From NCBI GenBank assembly GCA_900551235.1, contig URUU01000019.1:1-37294 (forward strand): a DNA stretch of 37,294 nucleotides. The letters are read 5' to 3'. Source of the stretch: an uncultured Lachnospiraceae bacterium. Its GTDB lineage: Bacteria > Bacillota > Clostridia > Lachnospirales > Lachnospiraceae. This document shows, one piece after another, positions 17,264-25,278 of this stretch. The first letter of the stretch is position 1. Each line of letters starts with the position of its first letter. Position numbers and translations under genes: made by a program. The notes beneath the pieces are model-generated. The model ran no database searches and was not told the origin of the DNA. It was given only the letters and a program-made list of their open reading frames with translations.

Positions 17264-18268
17264 ATGAAAAATAAAAAGAAACATTTTATAACAGCCATTT
17301 TGGCGACGTTGTTTCTGGTACTGGTTTTATACCTGATTTTTCATGATTCTTTAGGTGAAATCAAAACCCAGCTTTTCCAGGCAGACAAAAGAGCCCTGTT
17401 GATCCTTGTGATCTTCGGAAATCTTTATATACTGCTGGATGGCTGGGTACTTCATTATATTATCGTGAAAAACCACGAAAGATGTACGCTGTGGCAGGCG
17501 GTCCGTCTTGCATATATGGTTGTATTTTTTAACGTTACGACCTTTGCGGCGGGAACCAAACCGGCCCAGATCTATGATCTGTATCAGGAAAGCCAGATAA
17601 AACCCGGAAAATCATTTGGGATCCTGACGATGGAGTATGTATCGCATAAACTGACGATCGTTCTCTATGCCGCAGTGATGCTTTGTTTCTTCCATACAGT
17701 TCTTTTTCAGATTCCGGGACTTGAGAAGAATTACCTGCTGGCGGGCTTTGGGATCAGTTTTGCAGTACTGACTTTTCTGACCATGTTCTGCATCAATCAG
17801 AAATTTGCACCGTGGCTTCTTGCGTGTTCTGAGCATATTAAAAAAGAAAGTATAAAGGAAAAAGTCAGAGCCGGGCTTGCACAGATGGAGGAATTTTCCA
17901 AAGTCGGACGTGTTGTAATAAAAGATAAAAAAGAATGGATAGGACTAATCTTTCGAAATGCCGTAAAAATGACCTGTCTGTATATACTGCCGGCAGTTGC
18001 CATCTTTGCAGTTGCCGGAAAAATGCTGCCGCTGTCGTTGCTTGAGTGTCTGGCATTTTCGTCCATTATGCAGCTTCTGATCGGTGTGATCCCAAGCTCC
18101 GGAGGCATGGGTTCGACGGAACTGCTCTTTCTGATGCTGTTTGGCTCTATGACAGGAAAGTCCGTCTGTGGTGCAGCAATGATCCTGTATCGCATTGCAA
18201 CATATTATCTGCCGTTCCTGATCAGCATCCCGTTACTGTTTTTGGGAAAAAGAAGCACCGGAGCATAG
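17264..18268 (+). CDS. LPG-synthase-TM/UPF0104-family membrane protein
   Basis: A 334-residue membrane protein with about eight hydrophobic helices in the fold of the N-terminal (flippase) half of MprF. GVIPSSGGMGSTELLFLMLFG near residue 280 is the family hallmark, and NVTTFAAGTKPAQIYDLY another. The cytosolic catalytic domain of MprF is absent, so it is likely to be a lipid- or polymer-handling transporter rather than an aminoacyl transferase. The ATG at 17264 is chosen; the TTG at 17258 in the same frame is the alternative. No clear Shine-Dalgarno sequence precedes either, so translation may be low. It follows leuS by 40 bases and probably shares its transcript. Confidence 0.8.
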   Translation: MKNKKKHFITAILATLFLVLVLYLIFHDSLGEIKTQLFQADKRALLILVIFGNLYILLDGWVLHYIIVKNHERCTLWQAVRLAYMVVFFNVTTFAAGTKPAQIYDLYQESQIKPGKSFGILTMEYVSHKLTIVLYAAVMLCFFHTVLFQIPGLEKNYLLAGFGISFAVLTFLTMFCINQKFAPWLLACSEHIKKESIKEKVRAGLAQMEEFSKVGRVVIKDKKEWIGLIFRNAVKMTCLYILPAVAIFAVAGKMLPLSLLECLAFSSIMQLLIGVIPSSGGMGSTELLFLMLFGSMTGKSVCGAAMILYRIATYYLPFLISIPLLFLGKRSTGA

Positions 18269-18295
18269 TGGTTATGCTGCAGTGCTTCTTTTTTT
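18247..18295. terminator. Bidirectional terminator between convergent genes
   Basis: AAAAAGAAGCAC (18247-18258) pairs with GTGCTTCTTTTT (from 18282). An inner AGCATA/TATGCT stem lies between. It starts inside the coding end of the upstream gene and also serves rqcH on the other strand. Confidence 0.85.
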
Positions 18296-18298
18296 GTG

Positions 18299-20041
18299 TT
18301 ATTTTTCTTTTACCTGACGGATGCCGCTGATATCGGAATCGATCACCATAGAATAATTTGTGTGATAAATAACAAATCCCGGTTTGCCGCCGTTTACTTT
18401 TTTTACCTGCTTTTTTTCAACATAGTCAATCTCAACCTTGTCCGCACCGCGGTGGCTGGAGTACCATGCGGCAAGTCTTGCTGCTTCTTCAAAGGTACGG
18501 TCCGGTGGCATTCCCTGTCCGGCTTTCACAATGACATGGGAGCCTGGTGCACCTTTTGCATGGAACCACCAGTCATTTCCGGTAGCAAATTTAAAGGTCA
18601 GTTCTTCGTTCTGATAATTATTTTTCCCAACATAGATGTCATAGCCATCAGAAGAGATATAGTGAAACGGTTTTGAGGTGATCTTCACACGCTTTCCGGT
18701 ATATTTGCGGCGAATATAACCGTACTGTGTCAGTTCTTCCTTGACCTGCACCAGATCTTCTTCATTTAAGGCAATGTCAAGGGCAGTGGAAATGGATTCC
18801 AGATGCTGGATCTCTTCCTCTGTCTCTTTGATCAGATGTTCCAGTGCCTCATAAGTACGCTTCAGTTTTCCATAACGGTCAAAATATTTTTTTGCGTTTT
18901 CCTGTGCCGTCAGGGTCGGATCAAGTGGGATTTTTACTGTTTCACCGGTGTAATAGTTTACTGCGGAAAGTTCTTTGCTTCCTGGTTCTGCTTCATATCC
19001 ATACGTATTTAAAAGCTCTCCGTAAATGCGGAACTTATCACGTTTTTCCGTGTCTTTTAACTGTTTTTTCTGAAGATCATACTTTTTGCGGCTGCGGTCA
19101 AGCGCCGTCCCGACAATCCGGCGAAGATCCGAAGATTTCTGGCGGATGCGTGTGATCGTATTCTTTGCTGCATAGTACCTTTCCAGCACTTCTGACATTG
19201 TATCGTAAGTTTCCGTACGCATGTCCTGATACTGGGAGAGTGGAAAGGCTGCATATTCGAGCGGGACTCTTCCATCATATACAATGTTCGGTGTAAAATC
19301 ATGATTTTCGAGATCTTCCATCATCCGTTTCAACGTATGGAAAAGGTGGATCTGTTCGATCTCCTGGAAGGCATTTGCGCTCTGAGAGGATTCCAGGTTG
19401 CTGCGATGGCAGAGTTCTTCTGCGATCAGCGGACTGATGCCGGTCAGCGTGGTATAGATCGCTTTGGAGAGCGGCATGGGCTTCTGGCAGACGCTTGTGC
19501 GAAATGCTTCTTCTGTAATTGTCTGCGGATCATATTTGTGCTGCGTTTCCGGGATAAAATACGTCCGTCCCGGAAGAACTTCACGCACGGAGCTGACCTG
19601 TGCAGAGACATGCTTGATCGAATCCAGGATCATGCCGTCCTCCTGACAGAAAATGATATTGCTGTGTTTGCCCATCAGCTCGATGATCAGAAGCTTGCGG
19701 CAGATATCCCCAAGCTCATTCAAATGCTCGATCTCCATGTTTAAGATACGTTCCATGCCTGGCTGCCAGATGCGCAGGATGCGTCCGCTTCCGATGTGCT
19801 TGCGCAGCAGCATACAGAAATTCGGGGCTGTCATAGGACCGCTCTTATTCTGATCTGTCAGATAGACAAGCGGCAGACTTGCACTGGCTGAAACAAGGAG
19901 CCGGTATTGTTTGCGGCTGTTTTTTATGGTAAGCATCAGCTCGTCTTTTTCCGGCTGTGCAATTTTATTGATCTTTCCGCCTGCAAGGGCATTGTTTAAT
20001 TCCCATGCCATGCAGGAAATGACGGTTCCGTCAAGTGCCAT
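18299..20041 (-). CDS. rqcH: Rqc2/RqcH-type NFACT protein (ribosome quality control; FbpA-like)
   Basis: A 580-residue NFACT-family protein. Homologues (B. subtilis RqcH) bind stalled 50S subunits and add C-terminal alanine tails; older names are fibronectin-binding protein A or FbpA. NFACT-N begins MALDGTVISCMAWELNNALAG and includes MTAPNFCMLLRKHIGSGRI and IIELMGKHSNIIF. A coiled coil spans about 270-430. The NFACT-R domain has DWWFHAKGAPGSHVIVKAG and HRGADKVEIDYVEKKQVKK. The start is the ATG at 20039-20041, preceded by GAGGA eight bases upstream; the longer frame from 20107 adds residues outside the family. The divergent region upstream contains the structured repeat. Confidence 0.92.
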   Translation of the reverse strand: MALDGTVISCMAWELNNALAGGKINKIAQPEKDELMLTIKNSRKQYRLLVSASASLPLVYLTDQNKSGPMTAPNFCMLLRKHIGSGRILRIWQPGMERILNMEIEHLNELGDICRKLLIIELMGKHSNIIFCQEDGMILDSIKHVSAQVSSVREVLPGRTYFIPETQHKYDPQTITEEAFRTSVCQKPMPLSKAIYTTLTGISPLIAEELCHRSNLESSQSANAFQEIEQIHLFHTLKRMMEDLENHDFTPNIVYDGRVPLEYAAFPLSQYQDMRTETYDTMSEVLERYYAAKNTITRIRQKSSDLRRIVGTALDRSRKKYDLQKKQLKDTEKRDKFRIYGELLNTYGYEAEPGSKELSAVNYYTGETVKIPLDPTLTAQENAKKYFDRYGKLKRTYEALEHLIKETEEEIQHLESISTALDIALNEEDLVQVKEELTQYGYIRRKYTGKRVKITSKPFHYISSDGYDIYVGKNNYQNEELTFKFATGNDWWFHAKGAPGSHVIVKAGQGMPPDRTFEEAARLAAWYSSHRGADKVEIDYVEKKQVKKVNGGKPGFVIYHTNYSMVIDSDISGIRQVKEK

Positions 20042-20112
20042 ATCCATATCCTCACTTTCTGAAAAATGATATGATGTCAGTGGCAGAAAATGTTCTGACA
20101 CCAACATTATAA

Positions 20113-20324
20113 TATAATTATGATGCCAGGGTCGAAAGGTCTAAATCCACATGAGCTTGCTCATAGGGGGATGAAAGACCTTTCGACCCGCCCCGATATG
20201 AGCATAAAAGTGGGATGATAATCCCACGATATGCGAATACTGGGGAGGATTGTGGGAGTGCAACGCACGGAACAATCCGTAGGCATCATAGTTGGGTACT
20301 TTTGACACCCACATCATAATTATA
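20113..20324 (+). repeat. MITE-like structured repeat, complete copy
   Basis: It is bounded by perfect 13-base terminal inverted repeats, TATAATTATGATG (20113-20125) and CATCATAATTATA (20312-20324). Inside are nested stems: GTCGAAAGGTCT near 20131 with AGACCTTTCGAC near 20175, with an ATGAGC-TT-GCTCAT stem in its loop; TGGGAT-GATA-ATCCCA near 20210; GGATTGT with ACAATCC around a GTGC-AAC-GCAC stem (20247-20278); and GATGCC with GGCATC closing the whole. No ORF fits. A second copy of its right-hand 54 bases occurs inverted at 37241-37294 with one mismatch. It could be a non-autonomous transposon, a structured leader RNA or both. Confidence 0.8.
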
Positions 20325-20363
20325 ACATTTTATAGAAGCAAGGACAATATTTTTTGGAAATGC

Positions 20364-20393
20364 TTGCAATGCAATGACGGGATATGTTAAAAT
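20364..20393 (+). promoter_or_regulatory. Candidate promoter of the M60-GH20 genes
   Basis: TTGCAA (20364-20369), 18-base spacer, TAAAAT (20388-20393), 67 bases before the ATG and just outside the repeat. Another possible -35, TTGACA at 20302-20307 inside the repeat, has no good -10 at the usual spacing. Confidence 0.45.
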
Positions 20394-20460
20394 AAAACAA
20401 ATACTTTGTGCTTTAAAGAGGGAAAAGCGACAAAGCAAACAAAACAGGAGGATATTATAG

Positions 20461-23400
20461 ATGAAAAAGAAAAAGTGGCAGTTGGCAGCCGCAAGTGTCA
20501 TTGCGATTGCCCTGATATCTGGCACAAAAGCAGAAGCAAGAGATGATGCTTACCGCGTTCCGCAGCTTTCCGGTGTAACCAAAACCTGGGTCTATCAGGG
20601 AGAGACATTTGACAGGAACTGGAATCGCATGCTTGCAGATGACCAGGAAGACGGGGATCTGACAAAAATACTGAGCAGCAGCGGAACTGTTGATACATCG
20701 AAAACAGGAACTTACACGCTCACACGGAAGGTACAGGATTCGGATGGGAATGTAGCTTCGCTTGATACACAAGTCACCGTATTGGATAAAAATACGGCAA
20801 CGGAAGAGGAAAAAACGGTTCAGCGTACTTTGTATACACTTCCGAATGCAGATCACCTGACCGGGATCAGTTTTAATCGGGGATATTACCACGACCGGCA
20901 GAATCTGGGAATCTGGATGCCGCAGGGAAGCAGTATTCAGATCCGCATTGTAAATGCAGAGACATTTCAGGAAACCCTGACGATCCAGTTTGAAAATGAC
21001 GATTCTCAGACGGAATCTTCCGCAGAAATTCCGGCAGACGGAAGCTGGGTAACCTTATCTAACACAAAAGAGACCGACAGTGTACCATTTATCACAACAC
21101 CGAAAAGTACAACCGTACAGCCGGTGGTTGAATATAAATATACCGATGCCCTGAAAGAAATCCCATATTATCGCTATGGAGATTCCCAACAGGCATTTTT
21201 TGATGCCTGGGATGAAAGTCAGGCGCCGTTTGCAATCATAGAGGGCAGTGCGGCTACTTTTCTTGTCCCGGTCTGTGACAAAAACAATATCATCAACTCT
21301 TCTTATGGAAATAAAAAAGATGTTTATCGTTTTAAAACATTGGATGAAATGCTGGAATGGTATGCGGCATTTGTAAAACAGTACGATGCCTATGCGGGTC
21401 TGGATTTTGATGCAAAGGAACCATGGAATCAGAATGTGCGGGCAAAATTTTTTATCAAAGCCAATGCGCATGGCGCAGGTCAGGCATATTACAGCAAGGA
21501 TCACAGTGCCTATAATGGAAAAAGCCTGGATACATATCTGGTAAGGGACTGGCTCTCCCTGCACGAATTTGGTCACGGATATGAAGGGGCGATCGCTGCA
21601 CAGGAAAATCCGTTCGTAGAGACCACCAACAATATTCTCGGTTATTATTTTGAGCCGACTTACCGTCCGGAAGAAGACTTTGGATGGCTGCTTGAGAATT
21701 TCACTGGTACAAAGGCACAGCGCTATGCACAGCTTGGACAGCGGATGAAAGATCGTCTGGATACGACCAATACGTTTGCAGATATTGTAGAGGGCGGAAA
21801 TTATTATAATGTAAGTCTTTACATGTTTACAAACCTTATGAATAAACTCGGACCGCAGAAAGCGGTTTCTGCGATGCATTCTTATTACCGTCAGGTTTAT
21901 TATCTTACGGGTAAAAAGATGGCTTCTTCGGATGCACTGGCAGAAAGTCTGGACACCCTTGGATATAATGTGCTTCCTTATTTTAAAGCATGGCATATTG
22001 TTCCATCCGGAAAAGTGGAAGATAAGATCTATGCGATGGACAAACCGATGCTGTATTTCTTAAAAGAGCTGATTCCGGACGATACCGCGTGTGAGACAAC
22101 AAGAGTACAGCTTGGACTGGAAGGTATTTACAGCCTGGTAAGTACGGACGATCTTTCAGCGACCGGATATATCAGCAAGGTGAGCCTGGATGTCCAGATT
22201 GATGATCTGGAACAGGTAAAAGGTAAGAAAATCCAGATTAAAAACGGTGACAAAGTTGTAAAAGAACTGACCATTTCTGATTCCAGGGTGACATGCGAGC
22301 TTCCAGTCGGTATTTACAAAGTAGAGATGCCGTCACCGAAGAGCAACGCATACCAGTATGGAAATGAGTATCTGGTCGCTTCTGTGGGAAATGTCTCTAA
22401 AACACTGGTCTATACAAAACAGAGCGGCAATCCGCTGGCAGATGACGCACAGATCCAGCTGCTTGGTCTTGGCGATGCACTTGTGGCAACGGTGAAGGTA
22501 GATACGGTTTCACAAAAACTCATCTGGACACTCAGCAGCACAACACCGCATATGTATATAGATGGAACTTATATCCGTATCCAGGTATTAAGCCCGGATG
22601 GAAAAGAGCTTTACAGTCAGGAGCTGCAGGGAAAACAAAAAACGGAAAAGTCAAACTTGAAAGTGGATTTTCCTGTAGGTTCAAAGTTGATTCTTTATCA
22701 CAGAGAATCCAAAGGACGGCAGCGTTTTATGAGTTCCTATACAGGAGAAATCCTGAGTGATTATCAGATTGCAGAATCAGGGCAGACTACCACATATCTT
22801 ATGACAGAAAAAGGTCTGATGCAGAGTGACTGGAAAAACGAGAAACAGATGAATGTCTATGCACAGACACTCAGCCAGTATTCGCAGTATCTTTTTGAAA
22901 ATATGACAAGAGAAGAAATCGCAGAGAGCAGTCAGTATCACAATCAGAAAACGACGATCCTGCTGGCATACGAAAAACTTGATGAGGATGCGAAGAAAGC
23001 TTATCAGCGTCAGTATGGAATCCTGATCGGCATGGAACCGGAAGAAGCGTATGCCTATGCGATGATTGAAAACAGTCATCTGACAGCAATGGCAGACAGC
23101 GAGCATCCGGGAGAAGGAGCTTCCCTTGCACTGGATGGTGACACGTCTACCATCTGGCACAGCAATTATGGAAATGGAATAAAGGCAGATATCGCAGGGA
23201 ATAAGAACAACACTTATACAATCTTGCTGGATGGAAATATGGATATCGGAAAACTTGCTTATCTTCCAAGACAGGGCGGGAACAATGGAACTATTCTGAA
23301 ATATGAACTTTCTTATAGTACAACGGCATCAGGGGATGATTTCCAGACAATTTCCATCAAAGATAATACCTGGGCAAATGATCAGAAACAAAAAGAAGTA

Positions 23401-25161
23401 ACGTTTGATGCACCAAGTGCCAGAAGAATCCGTATCCGTGCACTTTCTACAGCCGGAAATCCGGCAGATACCTATATCTCAGCAGCACAGTTCTATTTGT
23501 ATGAGAAATACAGCATTTATGCAAAAAAGACATATTTAAGTGATCTGTATCAGACACCGGATGAAAAGGGAAATACGGTAAATACGGATAAAAATGCAGA
23601 TGGAACAGAGATTTCGCTTCTGGTCAATGGAACAGAACGGAATTTTGAAAAGGGAATCGGTCTGAAAACCGGTGAAAGTGCCCTGTGGGATTTAAGTGGC
23701 CTGGGCAGCAACAGCCTTTCTTTCCTGGCAGGTATAAAAGCAGGGGAAAACGCTTCTGCAATCGTGGAGGTTTATGGAGACGGACAACTGTTGTATACAA
23801 CACAGACTTTAAAAGCAGGAGAAAATGCGGAAGATGTTTATCTGGATATTTCAAATATAAAAGTGTTAAAAATCTGTGCAGTAAGTGAAAATAGAAACGT
23901 TCAGGTGGCACTTGCGGATGTAAAACTTGGAAATGCCGCCGACAAAGAAGCACTTTCTTTAAAAATCGGAGATCAGGCAGTTTTTCTGCGCAACAATGCA
24001 CTTGCACCGGAAGACCGCGGAAAAGCAGTGTTTAAAAGCAGCAATGATGCAGTTGTAAGTGTAAATGAGAAAGGCGTTGTAACAGCGGTTGCAGCAGGAA
24101 CAGCAGAAGTGACAGCAGACTTTGGCAAAGAAAAAGTGACGTGCCAGATCACGGTAACCGAAAAAACAAAGCCAGAAGAAAAGCCAGATGAGTCTGTAAG
24201 GGCAGAGCTTGCAGAAGCAGTTGCGAGTGAGGAATACAAAGCAGTCTATGACAGTGGAAATACAGATGGAAGCTACACTGAGTCGAGCTGGAAAGCATAT
24301 AAAAAAGCATATGAAAATGCATTAAACCCGGATGAGAAAGCAAGTGAAGAAGATCTGAAAGAGCTGCTGAGTAAGCTTCAGGAAGCCAGAGCTGGACTGA
24401 AAACCGTGAAGAAAGAAGCCGAAGAAAAACTTGCAGAAGCAGTTGCGAGTGAGGAATACAAAACGGTCTATGACAGAGGAAATACAGATGGAAGCTATAC
24501 TGAGTCGAGCTGGGAAGCATATAAAAAAGCATATGAAAATGCATTGAACCCGGATGAGAAAGCAAGTGAAGAAGATCTGAAAGAACTGCTGAGTAAGCTT
24601 CAGGAAGCCCGAGCTGGACTGAAAACAGCAGGAGGTGAAGTTCCAAGTGAAGCACCGACCGAGAAGCCAACGGAAACACAGCCTGCATCCGGAACACCAA
24701 GCACACCTGCTCCGGAAGTGACAAAAACAGACCAAACAGTCCGTGGAAATGTCATCTATCGCATCCTGGATGAAAAGAAAAAGACAGCAGCAGTTATTGG
24801 TGCAGGTGGAAACAAAGGGAAAAATGTTACTTCTGTAACAATCGCCAAAACAGTTAACATAAACGGTGTTACTTACAAAGTAGTACAGATTGGGAAAAAT
24901 GCTTTTAAAGGCTGTAAGAAACTGAAGAAAGTAACGATTGGAAGTAATATAAAGAAGATTGGCGGCAGTGCATTTGTAAACTGCAGCAAACTGAAAACGA
25001 TCAACATGAAAAAAGCAAATGGTATTACTTCTATAGGAAGCAAAGCATTCCGTAAGATCAATGCAAATGCAAAAGTAACAGTACCGGCTAAGAAATTTAA
25101 GAAATATTCAAAAATGCTGAAACGTGCAGGATTACCTAAGAAAGCAGGCATAAAAAAATAG
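20461..25161 (+). CDS. Secreted M60 (enhancin-like) mucin-type peptidase, multimodular
   Basis: A 1566-residue secreted enzyme with AGGAGG nine bases before ATG and a signal peptide to about residue 27. An Ig-like domain (residues about 30-115) precedes the Peptidase_M60 domain (about 140-560), whose zinc motif is HEFGHG at His368-His372 with Glu387 as likely third ligand. The M60 family cleaves mucin-type O-glycoproteins. Residues about 660-790 resemble the mucin-binding module that follows M60 domains. Then come an F5/8-type C (CBM32-like) domain (about 880-1015), NPCBM (about 1018-1160), Big_2 (about 1164-1235), two FIVAR repeats, a Pro/Thr linker and an LRR_5 tail (1430-1566). There is no LPXTG. 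GH20 follows after 117 bases without a terminator. Substrate specificity is inferred. Confidence 0.9.
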   Translation: MKKKKWQLAAASVIAIALISGTKAEARDDAYRVPQLSGVTKTWVYQGETFDRNWNRMLADDQEDGDLTKILSSSGTVDTSKTGTYTLTRKVQDSDGNVASLDTQVTVLDKNTATEEEKTVQRTLYTLPNADHLTGISFNRGYYHDRQNLGIWMPQGSSIQIRIVNAETFQETLTIQFENDDSQTESSAEIPADGSWVTLSNTKETDSVPFITTPKSTTVQPVVEYKYTDALKEIPYYRYGDSQQAFFDAWDESQAPFAIIEGSAATFLVPVCDKNNIINSSYGNKKDVYRFKTLDEMLEWYAAFVKQYDAYAGLDFDAKEPWNQNVRAKFFIKANAHGAGQAYYSKDHSAYNGKSLDTYLVRDWLSLHEFGHGYEGAIAAQENPFVETTNNILGYYFEPTYRPEEDFGWLLENFTGTKAQRYAQLGQRMKDRLDTTNTFADIVEGGNYYNVSLYMFTNLMNKLGPQKAVSAMHSYYRQVYYLTGKKMASSDALAESLDTLGYNVLPYFKAWHIVPSGKVEDKIYAMDKPMLYFLKELIPDDTACETTRVQLGLEGIYSLVSTDDLSATGYISKVSLDVQIDDLEQVKGKKIQIKNGDKVVKELTISDSRVTCELPVGIYKVEMPSPKSNAYQYGNEYLVASVGNVSKTLVYTKQSGNPLADDAQIQLLGLGDALVATVKVDTVSQKLIWTLSSTTPHMYIDGTYIRIQVLSPDGKELYSQELQGKQKTEKSNLKVDFPVGSKLILYHRESKGRQRFMSSYTGEILSDYQIAESGQTTTYLMTEKGLMQSDWKNEKQMNVYAQTLSQYSQYLFENMTREEIAESSQYHNQKTTILLAYEKLDEDAKKAYQRQYGILIGMEPEEAYAYAMIENSHLTAMADSEHPGEGASLALDGDTSTIWHSNYGNGIKADIAGNKNNTYTILLDGNMDIGKLAYLPRQGGNNGTILKYELSYSTTASGDDFQTISIKDNTWANDQKQKEVTFDAPSARRIRIRALSTAGNPADTYISAAQFYLYEKYSIYAKKTYLSDLYQTPDEKGNTVNTDKNADGTEISLLVNGTERNFEKGIGLKTGESALWDLSGLGSNSLSFLAGIKAGENASAIVEVYGDGQLLYTTQTLKAGENAEDVYLDISNIKVLKICAVSENRNVQVALADVKLGNAADKEALSLKIGDQAVFLRNNALAPEDRGKAVFKSSNDAVVSVNEKGVVTAVAAGTAEVTADFGKEKVTCQITVTEKTKPEEKPDESVRAELAEAVASEEYKAVYDSGNTDGSYTESSWKAYKKAYENALNPDEKASEEDLKELLSKLQEARAGLKTVKKEAEEKLAEAVASEEYKTVYDRGNTDGSYTESSWEAYKKAYENALNPDEKASEEDLKELLSKLQEARAGLKTAGGEVPSEAPTEKPTETQPASGTPSTPAPEVTKTDQTVRGNVIYRILDEKKKTAAVIGAGGNKGKNVTSVTIAKTVNINGVTYKVVQIGKNAFKGCKKLKKVTIGSNIKKIGGSAFVNCSKLKTINMKKANGITSIGSKAFRKINANAKVTVPAKKFKKYSKMLKRAGLPKKAGIKK
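24208..24626 (+). repeat. Tandem FIVAR-encoding repeat, 222-bp period
   Basis: Two near-identical copies (24208-24404 and 24430-24626) offset by exactly 74 codons, each encoding LAEAVASEEYK.VYD.GNTDG through LQEARAGLK. The similarity at DNA level shows recent duplication, so copy number may vary between strains. Confidence 0.9.
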
Positions 25162-25278
25162 AGCCAAATTATACTATGGTTAACCGGGAGTACGCTGCGC
25201 ATTTTAAATAAAAAGTTTTTGGAAAATGTACAGCTATCTATTTAAATCACTCAATTTTCAAAAGAAGGGAGAATGAAA

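Larger units (their letters stand above)
20042..20460. other. Divergent intergenic region, about 420 bp
   Basis: It separates rqcH (minus) from the M60 gene (plus). It holds the 212-bp inverted-repeat element (20113-20324) and a promoter for the M60 gene. No protein-coding gene is supported. Confidence 0.8.

Noticed and set aside
21055..21996. A 313-codon minus-strand open frame inside the M60 gene
   Set aside because: It lies opposite the conserved peptidase domain; no start signal or recognisable motif.
24208..24626. Direct repeats considered as a CRISPR-like array
   Set aside because: The two copies are long, coding and in frame, and encode FIVAR domains; there are no short repeats with unique spacers anywhere in the window.
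25162..25278. Separate promoter for the GH20 gene
   Set aside because: Only weak boxes (TTGGAA/TTAAAT type) are visible; I could not support it over cotranscription with the M60 gene.
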